From the NCBI GenBank assembly GCA_037447605.1, contig CM074809.1, positions 3,654,911-3,718,910 on the forward strand: a stretch of DNA of 64,000 bases, in the 5' to 3' direction. The stretch comes from Zygnema circumcarinatum (lineage: Eukaryota > Streptophyta > Zygnematophyceae > Zygnematales > Zygnemataceae). Below, piece after piece: positions 1 through 12,407 of this stretch (position 1 is its first letter; each line of letters begins with the position of its first letter). The translations under genes and the position numbers were made by a program. The notes beneath the pieces were generated by a model. It worked only from the letters and a program-made list of their open reading frames with translations, was not told the origin of the DNA and did no database searches.

Positions 1-1053
1 CAATCCCCGTGCGCATCCGCCAGCTGCCGTCCATACAAGTGCGCGGCTACCTGTTGTGGAACACCGAACTGCGAGGGCACACATGTGACGGTCGTTTCTG
101 CCGCAAACCCGTTGCACGCGCAACTACACCCATATAGTCGTCACATAGATCGGCGCCTCGCGTTGGCTGCCTGCCTGCCCGCCACTCTAGTACGGACCAG
201 TCGGTCCGTCCGTATGGTACGGCTTTCGTGACCTCGTGGTGACCATCGCGGGACCCGAGGTCCTGCGACGTAAAAGGTCAAGCCCGACAAGAACGTACGT
301 TCGGAGGTCCGTACGGCTCAGGCCTGTCGAGCAGGCCTCCGTACGGCGTAGGGAGAGCGCGCCAAAAATCTCTTGACCTCACCAGATCGCAGAATCCGAG
401 TTTTTGGTACATATCGTCACAAGAAAACAAAACTTTGGGATTCCTTAAGGTCGAATCGGATCCTACGACGATGGCATCGTCATATAATCTGACATCGCCG
501 TCATCCTTTCCGTTTTGGATTTTTTCAAAATATCCAATACGAGAATATCGGATCAATCTCCACTTGAGTCCCTAAAGGCTCGTACGGAACCCAAGGCCCC
601 GCGCCGGCTCAGAGGACCGGCCATGAAAGGGATTTTCCAGATTCCATGTTTCTATGCTCGGAAATTTATCGTACGTGGCACAATCCCATTGGTTCTTGCA
701 TTACGATGTAGAGAAAAGACGAGTACCCACATGTGGCTCCGTTAAACAGTTGACCGTTTCATTGTTAAGCGCTGTGAACTGAAAGCGCCACGTCAGCTGC
801 AGGCTCCCGACCATACTGACCACACCACGTCAGCAAGGGTTGTTGCCAGCTGGCGCCACTGGCCAATAGGGGGAGAATCTTGGAGCAATCTCCTGGCCAA
901 CCACGAAGTGCCAAGTCATTATACATTTAAGAAACTCTTATAGAACGGCTGATAATTTCCAGCGGGTAACGGGAGTGTCTGCATGGAACGGCCGCCTCGG
1001 CCCGAAAAGAATCAACAAAAGGGCGGGGCGGCGGCGGAGGCCGAGAGGCGGCC
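1..1053. other. Intergenic region upstream of LAS1
   Basis: I see no convincing gene here; the open frames are short and match no family. The first 600 bases contain several copies of the palindromic-type motif CCGTACGG and close variants (about 200-345 and 570-580). The same motif recurs in other intergenic islands of the window. The stretch just before the LAS1 start codon is GC-rich and presumably holds its promoter and 5' leader. Confidence 0.6.
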
Positions 1054-4000
1054 ATGGCGGCTGTGAAGCTCGTTCCGTGGCGGTCGTGGGGGGAGTGGGA
1101 GCAGGTGCGGCTATGGCTGGCGGCAGAAGACGGGGAGGCCATGAGGATGGGGATCGACAGGGTAAGCCATGGCCCGGTTCTTGAGATATATGTGTGCGAC
1201 GAGAAAGAGTGTGGAAGATATAACTGGAGCTCAGCTTGAAGGTTTAGGGTTGAGGGAGGTTTTTGGATTTTGGGAGTGAGGAAAGGGAGTGCGAGTTCTG
1301 TGAGTGAGAGGGGGCGCTAGAGGGAGTAGGGAGCGCACGAATGGAGGAAGTTAGTGAAAAAAGGGAGGTAGCGTTTTGAAAGGCAGGAAGAGGAAGGAGG
1401 TGGAGGATGAGGTGTGGGAGAATCTCGAAGGAGAGGCTGAAAGATAGAGAAGAGCGAGCGTTAAAGGTCGGGGGAGGGGAGGACAGAGCGGGGAGGTAGA
1501 GGTGGGGTAGTATATAAGAAGCTAGAGAAAAAACTGAGATAGCGGGAGCTAAGGAGAGAGGTTGGAGGAGTGAGGGAGGGAGGGAGGGCATTACATTGAA
1601 TGAAGACTTTTATTTGTCGACCTCCCTTTTCCTCGAGAACCCCACTTTCTTTTTGTTTATCTTGTCATTGAATGTGTCTGCCGTACTTTTTATTTCTCAT
1701 TCGAGCACTCATTCACACGTGCGAGAGGCTGGAGCTTGCCAGGTGGCTGCATGGCAGAGCCGGGGGAAGATTCCGCTTGCTGTAGAAATCACAGCAGAGC
1801 TCGCCGCGCTGCGAATGCGGGATCCCGCCTTCACGTATGTGGCCACTTCTAAGGCCTTCAGAGGGAGAGGGAGGGCCGGGGGGTTGGGAGAGTGGGAAGT
1901 GGGAGGGGAGAAGGGAGAGGAGGAAGAGAGGAGAGGGTGGGAAAGGGGGGAGGGGAGCGGAGAGGGGAGAGGAGGAAAGAGGGGTGGAGGGAGAGGGAGG
2001 AGGGGGAAGGGGGGAGGGGATCAGGAGGGAGAAAGTGGAGGGGAGAGGGCAGAAGTGGGGGGTCGGCGAGGGCGGGAAGGGGGAGGAGGAAGGGGAGGGA
2101 AAGAGTGAGGGGAGGCGAGGATGGGGGCGAGTTGGGGAGGGGAGGGAGAGGGAGGGAAGTGGGGAGATGGGAGAGGGACATGGGAGTGAGGAGGGGGAGG
2201 GTGAGGGAGAGGGAGAGGAGGAAGATGGAGATGGAGAGGGGGCATGGAGAGCGAGGGGGAGAGGGACGCGGGGGGAGGTCATCGAGAGAGAAACAGCGTG
2301 AAGGGTTGATTCACAATGTATGCATATTGAAGTGAGGTAGGGGGAAGAATTCTTTCCGTCAGTTGAAGGGATTGATGGCAATACATTTCCCTGTGGCCTA
2401 CTGGAAATGATGCATTCTTTTATCCCATTTATGGAATGATTCATAAGCGAATCTGCTACTTGTGCAGTGTGATGCTGAAGTATTTGGCAGATAATGACAG
2501 TTTGGACGTGTGGGAATGTGTCACGTGGCAGGACTGCTACCACAGATTGGCTCTCAGAGGAGCTGCTGCGCCTCAGCTATGCCATGGCCATGGTCAGGTA
2601 AGCACCGACCCAAATGGTCGAACCCAGAAGGGAAAGGGGAGGAAGGGGGAGGGAGAGGAGCGGTAGTGAGTGGGAGGAAAGAGAGGAGAGGAGAAGGGAT
2701 GGGGAGGGGAGAAAGGGAGTGGGAAGGATGGGGGGAGGGAGGAGGGGCAGCGGAGAGGGGTCGGGGAGGGGAGTGGGAAGGGTAGGAGAGAGGTGGGGGA
2801 CAGGGAGTGGGGTAGGGGAAAGGGGGGGGGGAGAGGGAGGGGGGAAAGGAGGAGGGGGAACAGGAGGGAGAGCGGGAAGGCGAGGGGGAGAGTGGGAGAG
2901 GAGGGTGGACGGGGAGGAGAATTGGGGGCAGGGGGGGGAGAGGGATTTGAGGGAGGTGGGAGGTGCGAGATGGGCAGGCGGGAAGAGGAGAGGGAGGCAG
3001 GAGTGGGTAAGGGGAAGGGGAGATTGTAGAGGGGGAGATGGAAGATGGAAGATAGGAGAGGAGGTCGGGGATGGCGGAGGTGAAGCGGAAGTGGAGAGGT
3101 AGAGAGAGGGATGGAGGGCAGAGGGGGGGGAGAGGGAGAGACGGAGAGGAGAAGTAACTTTGGAACTGAAGGAGAGGGCGTTGTTGCAGGCTGGTGAGTG
3201 GAGTTGTGGACCAATCACAGAAGGGCCGTTTTGCCCAGTCAGTTGCTGACCTGGCAGAGATGGTCGGGCTTCCCCGCCTCTTTGTGGATATTCGTCATGG
3301 TGGGCCCCACATGCTGCACCTCTCTCAGATTTTCTAGGTAGTGTTCTCTTAGTCTCAGCGCTAAATTTTTCAGTACCTGCAAATTTCCAACTCTAAAAGC
3401 GCATTGTTCTTGCAGAGGCTGCACATAACGAGCTGCCAGCTGTCGCCCTTCTTCGGCTTGCAAGCAGAAAGGTGCGTACAATCGTACGAGCAATTGAGTG
3501 AAAACATGAAATTTTGGAAATTTTGAGAAAGCCTGAAACTGCGCAGCCCACATCTGAAATGAGTACGCAACTTTGGTGTTGGAATTGGTTCCGTCCAGGC
3601 TGTAGCATGGCTACAGGAGCGCTACTGGGAGCCTCAAGGGCAGGCTGTAGCAGAAGCGCAGCTTAACTTGCAGGAGGCCCTTCAAACCCTCCTCCTGCAA
3701 GTTGGAGGAACTTCGGGAAAGGATACGGAAAGTGCTGCGGAAGCTATGGCTAGCCGAGAGACACGAGGGAGGGAGAGGGTGAGGGAGGAGGCGATGGACA
3801 GCGAGGGAGAGGAAGAGGGAGAGGGAGAGAGAGAGGGAGTGGGAGAGGGAGTGGCGGAGGCAGGGGCAAAGGCAGAGGGAGAGGGAGAGGGAGAAGGAGC
3901 GGGAGAGGGAGGAGCGGGAGAGGGGGAGGGAGAGGGAGAGAAAGAGGAACTGGGAGAGGGAGTGAGAGAAGCCGAGAGTGAGAGGGATAGCGAGGACGGC

Positions 4001-6357
4001 ATCATGGAAGAAGAGGAAGCCAAGGTTCGGAAGAAACAGGAGAAAAGGAAATTGAAAGCTCAAAGAGGTGGTAAGTGCTCGTTGTTTCCTTTATTGGTTT
4101 CTTTTTGGCATATTGTGAGAAGTTTGCATAGTGGGTTTTCTGTGGGTTTACATGTCATGTCTGTCCTAGTTTCTGCTTGCGTTTCCACGTTGCATCACTG
4201 TGTGATGACTGCTGTTTCGAGTTGGGTGCAGCTGCGAAGAAGATGGAGGCCGCAGCACTGAGCAAACTGTTTTCTTTGGTGGCGGCATCCCCTGTGGAAG
4301 CTTCAGACTTGCTCCTAAATGGAAGGGCGGGGAGTGGAGGAGCTGTGAATGGGGTGGAGGAGACAGTGCAGAGTGCCATGGGGGGGCGAGCATGGGGAGG
4401 AGAGGGAGGAGGGAGGAGAGGGAGACGGAGAGAGGAACTTTCTTCAGGAGGGCAACCATGGCTGCTGCTCTCTGAACCTCTGCTGCTTGAGCTCTGCAGA
4501 CATGTGCCGCATTTCCCAGCTCTCTTGCTCATGGGAATAGTGAAGAGACTTGCAGGCCATATGGAGAGGGAGAGTGAGGAGGAGGAGAAGCTGGAATCGT
4601 TTAAAGGCTTCAAAAACTTAGAAGCCTCAAGGAGCTGGGGGCGATACACTAGGGAAGGGAATTCTGGGCTCAGCAAGATGTTGGACTTTGATGAAATTTA
4701 CAGTAATACTGACAGGGAAAGAGAAGCAGCACGAACGGAAAACAGTAGGAATAAGCAGTTGGCAAACTGGGGTTGCTGGCTCCTTGAAGAGGAACAACGA
4801 CGCAGAGCCCGTAAAACAGAGATGCAGGCGAAGACAAGGAAGCGGTCTAGGGGTGAGAGTAGTGGGAGAGAAGCGGTTGGAGGAGGGAAGAGCAGGGAGG
4901 AGTTTCTGTTTTCGGAGGACCTGTTAGAGGAAGCTTTGATTTCGTGTGTGAAGGCAGCACGGAGAGGGGGGGCTGTAGTGGCAGTAGCAGAGTCCTTGGT
5001 CCGAGTGAATAGCGAGAAGAAGGACCTATGCAACATGGCAGAAAGGTTATTGAAAATTGGGAGACGCGGGGGAAGGGATCATGGCAGAATAGAGAGGGAG
5101 AGGAGGCAGGGTGAGGCAGGGGAGGTTTTGAAGGTAGGTACTGGGGAGATGGGAGTGGAAGGTTCGGGCCTTGCGAACAGTGGGAAAAATGGGGGAGATG
5201 TTTCAGAGAGGAAAGGAGAGGTAGGCGAGAGAGTGGAAAGTGTAAGGGGAATAGTAGGAGAGAAAGTGATCCTTGCGCAGGAGGGAGGCGTAGAGACACA
5301 CAATCAGGGATGGAGGGTCGAAGGAGAGCAACTGGAAGTGAAGGGTGTGGTAGAAAAGAGCAGAGAGACGAAGGAGCCAGAAAGTGTTACAGCTGCTGTG
5401 GAAAATGCATGCGGAGTTAGCGAAGGGCAGGAGAGGGAGGCCATGGGAGGGAGAGGGTGGCGTAGGAGGAGGTGGTGGGGCAGAGGTGTAGTGGTTTCGG
5501 AGGCTGCAAAAGAAGCGTGCGAAGTTAAGGTTGATGACGAGGTGGAGCGTAGGATGGATGACTTGGAAAAGAAGTTAAGGGTAGCTCAGTCCGAGTTGGA
5601 GAGTCTCCTTCAAGAGGTTGCTGTGAGAGAAGGGAGACAGAAGAAAAACGAGGGGTTGGAAGGATCTCGAGAAGAGGACGAAGGCTGCCTATGGAAGCTG
5701 GCAGAAGGTTGGAGCCCATGTCCTATAGGGATGGTCCCTTGCTGCTTCTCTTCTACAGGCAAGTTTCCTTCCCTTGACCCTTTAGAGAAACCACAAAGGC
5801 TGTTGGGAGTAAAGGGAGGGGATGGTCGAGAAGGAGAGCCATGCGCTCAGCTCGGACCTGAGCACAGAGATAGAGAGGTGTGCGGAGAAGAGAGGGAGGA
5901 TAGGGAAGGAGAGGAATTGACAGAGAAAGGGAATGGAGAGGGAGGAGCAAGGGAGGGAGAGGCCTTTGAAGCCTTGAGGGGAGGAAACAGTTGGAGAGCG
6001 CAGGCAGTAGTGTCAGGAGGAAGAGGGCAGACGAAGAGGAGGAAAGCAGCACAGGTGGTACCCATAGGCAATGTTCATAGTGGCCTTCAGTCCGCGGTAC
6101 ATAAATTGGGGGGAGATTTGACAGAGGGAGAGAGAGAAGCTGAGTTTCAAGTCGCAATTCCTTCCCGGAGGGAAGGAGAGTGTGGAGAGGAGGAGAGGGG
6201 CAGGGAGGGAGCTGCACCGGGCGAAGGGAGCTCTGAGCAGAGAGGGAGGCCCAGAGAGGAGACAGCTTTGAAGGGATGTCTGCGGCAGGGGTATCGCCTC
6301 ATGTCGCTCTCTGACGAAGATGTACAAAGGCTGCAAGCCAAGATCCGGCTCCTCTAA
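1054..6357 (+). CDS. LAS1: LAS1-like pre-rRNA ITS2 endonuclease (ribosome biogenesis)
   Basis: Seven exons: 1054-1161, 1743-1834, 2532-2597, 3190-3299, 3416-3471, 3599-4070 and 4232-6357. They join to 1009 codons with consistent phases. The N-terminal Las1/HEPN region (about residues 1-160) carries the family's VPW..W.EW start, the SRGKIPLAVEITA segment, and RHEAAH at residues 124-129, which fits the catalytic R-x4-H HEPN motif. It ends in YWEPQ. By family knowledge Las1 cleaves ITS2 in pre-rRNA together with the Grc3 kinase in the nucleolus. Residues from about 170 to 290 are a low-complexity Glu/Gly acidic stretch encoded by GAGAGG-type DNA. The long C-terminal half keeps a WSPCPIGMVP segment typical of plant LAS1. 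It is longer than the roughly 600-750 residues usual for the family because of low-complexity insertions. The start ATG lies in the conserved N-terminus. The last exon could hide a small intron near 5750. Confidence 0.93.
1242..1251 (+). promoter_or_regulatory. Telo-box-like element in LAS1 intron 1
   Basis: GTTTAGGGTT contains one plant telomere-type unit. Telo-boxes near the transcription start are a known feature of plant ribosomal-protein and ribosome-biogenesis genes, so the position in the first intron of LAS1 is suggestive. It is a single short match and could be chance. Confidence 0.3.
1858..2283 (+). repeat. Polypurine low-complexity tract, LAS1 intron 2
   Basis: About 425 bases almost entirely G and A on the coding strand, made of irregular GGGAGAGG-like units with no fixed period. 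It fills most of intron 2. Long spurious open frames on both strands (Gly/Glu/Arg on one, Pro/Ser/Leu on the other) come from this composition. Confidence 0.9.
2627..3170 (+). repeat. Polypurine low-complexity tract, LAS1 intron 3
   Basis: A second, roughly 540-base, purine-only stretch of GGAGAGG-like units fills intron 3. It has the same strand polarity as the tract in intron 2 and as the Glu/Gly-rich coding stretch in exon 6. Confidence 0.9.
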
Positions 6358-7002
6358 GAGACGTAGACTGCACCTATACAGTATAAGTGTACATCTAGAT
6401 GCAGCGCCATAAGTCTCTCTCTGCCTTCCTGTCCCTAGTTCGACATTGTTGTAGGATTGGGATTGGGGCACATCCAGATGTGCATCTGTGAATTTCCAAT
6501 GTACAGTGATAGCGTATATATGGAACATTCAACCCAACATTTCTTGAGGAAAACAGCATATTTGAATTGTAGCCTCTAGCATCTGCCTCTCAGAAGGTTA
6601 GGAATATTGATTCACAATAAGCACAGAGACAAAGGCTCAGTTTGTTTGTTTGATCTTGACGCCAAATGGCCTCAAGTCTGCATAAAATGACAAAAGGCTC
6701 CTAACCAAAAATGTAACGACTCAGCCTCCGACCTGCTGCCACATGTGAGACCTCTCCCAGCACATTCCACGACCTGATACCTGTGAGATCGTTTCATCAC
6801 ACAAGGATAATGATCTACCCCTCGTCCTGTATGCCTCCACTCACTGAAACCCACACAAAAAAAAATGGTCCTCTGCCCCATCGAGGGGTCCCACCTCGCC
6901 TCCACCTCCATCACCTTTGAAGATACAGACCCTCGGACGCAACCTCCGACATCTATACATGTTGCGGCTTTCCGTTGTTCCCGTAACGGAATATAAGAGA
7001 AC
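6358..7002. other. Convergent 3' regions of LAS1 and the EMB8-like hydrolase
   Basis: No gene is visible. This interval must hold the 3' UTRs and polyadenylation sites of LAS1 (+) and of the minus-strand hydrolase. I found no certain poly(A) signal pair. Confidence 0.6.
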
Positions 7003-10000
7003 TCAGTTAAGAAGGCTAGCAAGAATGGAGCTTCCGTGTACACCGCCTCTGTTCCGAAGATAGAGTCTCAGCGCGAGGACTGTCAACACAAGGGGGCAGG
7101 TGGTAGTGAGCGACACATAGACCATCAGCCACATACTCCTCCGGTTCTGCACCTCCAGATGACTCAGTCCCTTAGCCAGAATGTCTGTCAATGTGGCACC
7201 TTTGTCTCCCCCACTCTCCCTGTGCCTTCCACTCCCCCCATCTCGCACATTACGGCTGCCTTCCTGTACTTCGACAGGCCCTCCAGAAAGTTCCGCGCTG
7301 TAGCCATGGGGATGCCAAGCTACTTCCTCCCTCAGCGTTTCCGGCTTAATTGCCGCCGATTGCATCATTGACATTACAAGAGAGGCGCTTTCTACAACGG
7401 AGGCGGCGGCTGCCGCTATGGCTGAAGCAGAAGCAGCAATGGAGGATGCGGACATGGCTGCAGTGTCTGCTCCTCCTCCGAGCTCCGAAGAGGGAAGAGG
7501 GAATGCAGGACCTTGAGACTTCATTCGCACCTACAGAACGCGCATTGCATAAAGTCATCATCTCGCTCTGAGTGTTAGAAAAGGTTTGCTATTTCGAAAG
7601 GTAGAGGTGGGCAGCTGCGAGTCCACTAGATACACCGAAAACAACCGTCAAAAGATGTGAAGATTGGATCTCACCACTTTGAGCAGGTTCATGAGAACAG
7701 ACTCGAGGAGCTCCAACTCCTCCCTTCCCCGCACGCGGAGCACAAGTTCGTGCTCCTCCTCACCTCCTCCTTCACCACTCGAACCCTCACCGACTGGTCT
7801 CACCACAGAGCGTAAAGATGTCGCTCCCTCCTCCTTCACATCACTTGAAGGTCTTACTTCCTCCTTCAGAACCTGCTTCTCTCCAACTTCCTGTTTTTCA
7901 CCTTCTTGACAAAGCGGGAATGGTTTCACTACCACCGTCTTTTCTACTGCACTTGCTTCTGCAGACCCTCCTTTCTGTTCTAGAAGAGTACCATCACCTC
8001 TCCCATCTTCATCAGAGCGGACGGCCCCTTCTTCTATTGGTTCGAAGACTGCCCTAAGTGAAGGTTTAAAAGGTAATTCTGTTTCTGGGCCGGGCAGAGC
8101 AGCGTCAGCCTCTGAACTTGAAAGAATAAGGAGAGGGCTCGTGCCGGCTGATGGGTTCACTGCACCTAGACGGCCCTGAGAAAGTGCAACAAGCCAAAAT
8201 GCTAATGCTTTATGTCAAATAAACGTTGTTAAACGACAACTAGGAGCTTGATTAGCTGCTTCCAAGACAAGTTTGGATTCCTCGAGGGTATACTCCACCC
8301 AGTCACTTATTACATGCTATGAGTTTCTCCATAGTTACATTCCAAAATTGAAAGCCATGCATAGTAGGTGATTACCTGTTTGCCCTGCAGTGAAGGAGAG
8401 TTCAAAACAACGTCGAAAAACTTTACAACATGTCGAGCCCACCTGCACGCATCCAAGAGTAGACATGTTCAGAACAATCTCACTGACACGAACATGCGAT
8501 CGAATGCAGAACTACTATGCAAACAACGGCAAAGTTAACAGTCAGTCAGTTTTTACAAGTCAATAACACAATTCCAGATTAAAAGAAGGGCATATACACT
8601 GCAAAGGAGGTTCAGATGCTTGCCAGATCCGGTTTGCAGTGAAGCCTTCCAAGTATGCCAAGTGGCCCCCATGTGCCGTTATTCCAAGTATGACGTTGGA
8701 ATTTGCCCTGAAAAAGTAACCCCTCCCCCCCTTTTTAGAACACCTCCCAAAGCCACCCACTGGAAAATGGCTTCGGTTCGAATTCTACCGTTGCTTGTGT
8801 TACTGAAAAAAAATCTGCTAGTGAGAGAAACATCAGTATCATGTGACATCTGCTTGCAAACCTGCATTCATCCGTCGGAATGGCTTCTCGCGTGCAAATC
8901 GGATCATCGAGAGCGGAAATCCCAAGCAGGGGAACTGCAACTCCGGGCAGAAATTGCGCACTGCTACAGTGACGATAATAAGTATCCACCGTCTGCAAAA
9001 TAGGAAAATGGACACGAGGAATGGAAGTGAAAGCGAGAGGCAAGTTAATAAAATTAATTAACTAGTAAGTTACATGGTTGGTTCAGACTCTCATGAGAAA
9101 TCACCACTGCAATCTGACCTTGTGAGGATTTCCATTTTTTCATCAACTTGATCCTTTCATGAGGTGAAGGCATATAGGCAAAGCTTGCCTCAAATTTCCC
9201 CAATATGCGAGTTGCGTAATCGTCAAACTCCCTCACGGACTTGGCCTGCCTCATAGAAGCATTCAAAGTAAACAAAACAAAATGAGCCAACCTCTCTACT
9301 AACAAGAATTAAGCAGATTACTAAGGAGATTCGTCAATGGAATGCACATCAGTTACACGAAACAGCATGGGCTTGCAGATAACCGTCTTGACGTGAAAAT
9401 TCTTCAAAGACTTTGAAATACAATTTGCATAGGCTGACCTTGCTCAAACGGTCCCAGTCGAACATCTTAGCAAAGGAATCTTTATGCCTGCAGAACCCCA
9501 TGAAACCATGAGATGTCACTTTCATGAAACAGCAAACCCATGACCCTTCTTAGCGAAACATGCTCCATACGCTGCATGTTCCCAACTTCAGTTCCGTTGA
9601 CAGGTCAGTTGAAGTTTCATAACAGCATGAGGGTATTGAGAGAGACTAAAATCAGGGCTATTGTTCTTACATCAACGCAAGCCTCTTCAAGCTGGAGGCC
9701 ATGGCTAGCCCATACACTCGTTGCTTGCCCTCTCTGCGAATCCATCTGTCACACATCTGGCAGGAATGGAAGGAGAGGGAGTGAAGAGGAACTTATATAT
9801 GAGACTCACATGTGCGCGAGCTCCTTGAGACCATAAATTAGCCCAATTCCATAAAGCCTCTGCTTACTGGAACGCTGCATCCATCTGTCGACCACCTAGA
9901 AGGAATAGGCAGCGCCTCAAGAGGAAGATAATCAAAGTTTAGAAAGAGTGTTTGGTCTTGAGAATTGCAAAGTTAGAAAAGATCTGAAACCAAACTGATC

Positions 10001-12407
10001 CTTATCTTGCTCACAAAAGGACTTTTTGCAATCCTTTACCCAAAGGAGGAGCGGAAGAACGCTTCATACCATTAAGTCCCAAGGGCAGCCTATCGCTGCT
10101 GCAGCAAAAACGGGTGCGTTTTTGCCCTCCTCGCCAAGATATTTGACCTGCAGCAGCATGTAAGACAAAGGTACACTAAGGTACTGCAAATTTCTTGCAC
10201 AATCCCCAATACAGGAAGAGTGATATGGATATCAAAAACATTCCCTCGAAGAAACCATGAAATTTATGCAGTTATTCCTGAACTCAATTAGCTAGTTAAC
10301 TTTTAGTTAGTTAGGACGTTTTTCTATGCGCATTCTCACCAATATGTTTGCCCCGAGGCTGGTGCCAAGTGCAGCCACAGGAGCAGCTGGAAAGGTGTTT
10401 CCAATGTGGCGAAGCACATGCTGCAGATCTTGAGTCCAACCGGCGGTATAAAACTTTTGGGACTGTGGAGGAAAACAATAGAAAGAATACAATGCAATCA
10501 AGCATCAATCAAAGTACTAGACACTGCCTCCTTAATTTGAGCGAGAGCTGAATTCTAAGTTCAACACAATGTAGAGCAACACCTCTGTAAGTTAATGCAT
10601 AAATCACACAAAGTGGTATTCAAAGAATGCTTCATGCTCCTCGTTGGGGGGGTCCTACCGTCAAAGGCACGCCTCCCAGTCCCCTGTGATTGGCAACAAC
10701 GCCTCGCCATCCTTTCTTCAAGATGGCTGCTACAGCATGCATGACATACTGAGAATATTTTACAATATACACAGGACAACCAATAGAAAAATCAGAATCG
10801 ATTGGAAAACAGGTGGTTCCCGTTGCACTACACAACCACATGTAAAATGTTAATCGCGGACTGCATGCGGTATATTGGACGGTATCACATTCTTAGTCAT
10901 TTTCTCTTAGAAATACATTCGACTTTATCGAACGAAGCTTCAGGCTCCAGATAATGTATATTCTATCGCTTCATAACTCATGCACAGTAAAACGTGAACT
11001 TACAACGGCTACTTATTCGTAAACCTCAAATCCCAGCCGTAATTATTAATTGGCTATAATTCCCACAAAGGTTCAATTGCAGCTATAAATGTAGACCTGC
11101 AATTTTTTCTCAGAACAGTGCTCGACCTTCTGTCATCGACATCCCATCAAAGGACGTCCGGAGTATCCAAGAAATCAGGAGGCCTCACCTGGCTTCTTGA
11201 ATCACTGGTAAGCCCCGGGACAATAAGTACAATGGGCGTGTTATCTGTCTCAGGCGCAATGTGGCTGGAACCATCTGCAAAGGTTAAGATGCAGTTACGA
11301 AGCCGGATCACATAGTTCAACATGGGTTCTGATCAGCATTGTAAACAGCAGCACTCCTGAAGTGATCGAATTGAAAGGTTCCACAATGCGCTTATTCAAC
11401 CACCACGATGAACTATCACGTGTTAACGTGCATTACTCTAAATACGGACATTCGTTCTATACCTATTGCGGTACAAAATCAAGGGTATTCGGAGCCCTGT
11501 TGCGGTCCTCAAGAGAATCAAAAGAACCTAAATTTGAAACGTTAAACAGGAAATGCAGAACAATGAACTCAGTTCAAACGGTGGGAATTGAGGAAACTGA
11601 CCAGGTAATGGGTCCGCCCAGTCAATTCCAACCGTGCCACCATCTGATACTTTCAAAAGCTCTCTGAAATTTTTTCCAAGCTGTGAACGTCAGCTTTCAT
11701 GCCAAGACCATCAATAAGAAAACTGAGAATGACGGAACCGTCAAAGATCGAATGAAGGTAAGCAAAAACAGAAATCTGCATTATATCTACAAAGAAGTAG
11801 CTAGCTTCTTTGTTCGGCTGCTACAAGCATTGCTTGCAATCTTTGGTATTCAAAAACAAAGGGAAGCATGTTGTTACCTTCGGTACTCTACTCGCGGACG
11901 TATCGAACAGAAGTGAAGAAAAAGAGTCTGCAAGTGTGCGCTACACAGCCATGGAGTGGGCCAGAACCTGCCATAACAAAGGAAACCATTCAAAATCTAC
12001 ACATCAATACTACGCAGGCTGAATGACGATCCTTAAAAGCACTCCAATTACCACCTTCATCGTTTCCTGACAACTCAAGTATTGCATTCGTCAAGTTTTC
12101 CTCAAACTTCCTTCGATAACAAAGTGCATGTGACAAACCTGTCAAACGTCATCTTTTGAAGCACTTCCTTGGCCAGGTTTGACTCAGAACTGTAAACCAA
12201 TTTTGCGGCATCCCCTGTAAGCAAGTGGCTGACCAGATGAAGGTCCACATAGTTATATACAGCAATCACCAGCAGCACGGCTCCGAGCACCGCATACTCC
12301 CACAATGGCACTGATCCAAAAGCCAGAATGAGCTTCGCCATTCCAAGCTCCATCATCCCCTCAAAGCTCATTCCCGCCATGTCCATCACCCCCCCTCCTA
12401 CACTCAC
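7003..12407 (-). CDS. EMB8/ABHD-type alpha/beta hydrolase, membrane-anchored
   Basis: Fifteen exons: 12139-12407, 11878-11967, 11602-11663, 11189-11274, 10659-10748, 10340-10462, 10070-10147, 9810-9895, 9439-9487, 9189-9245, 8862-8992, 8624-8707, 8376-8442, 7675-8175 and 7003-7530. They join to 766 residues. A membrane segment lies near residues 34-51. The conserved FWPTPWL..HLQT block and VPGLT oxyanion region follow. The nucleophile elbow is GTSLG (Ser234), the acid is in ALDDP (about Asp359/360) and the histidine is in HGGHL (His389). This is the embryogenesis-associated EMB8 / YheT-ABHD1-3 group of lipid esterases; the substrate is unknown. The extra C-terminal 300 residues are low in complexity and end in a second hydrophobic segment (about 725-749). 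Two introns have GC donors, after 9189 and after 8624. In both cases the flanking residues (KFE/TVDTYY and RIW/WARH) match the family across the junction and no GT alternative fits. Confidence 0.92.
8443..8623 (-). other. GC-AG intron in the EMB8-like gene
   Basis: The donor reads TG/GCAAGC and the acceptor CAG/G. Joining gives the two adjacent tryptophans expected in this family (IW/WARH), and no GT within the exon end would keep the frame. GC-AG introns use the same U2 spliceosome as GT-AG introns. Confidence 0.8.
8993..9188 (-). other. Second GC-AG intron in the EMB8-like gene
   Basis: The donor reads GAG/GCAAGC and the acceptor GCAG/AC. The spliced product reads GKFE followed by TVDTYYR, as in plant homologues. 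There is no in-frame GT donor nearby. Confidence 0.82.

Noticed and set aside
1596-3218. Long open frames on both strands rich in Gly/Glu/Arg or Pro/Ser/Leu
   Set aside because: They follow only from the polypurine composition of LAS1 introns 2 and 3 and are out of frame with the conserved exons.
4155-6528. Minus-strand frames opposite the last LAS1 exon
   Set aside because: Antisense shadows of a well-supported coding exon; Leu/Ser/Pro-rich with no family match.
8620-9061. Plus-strand frames over the EMB8-like gene
   Set aside because: Antisense to exons with conserved hydrolase motifs.
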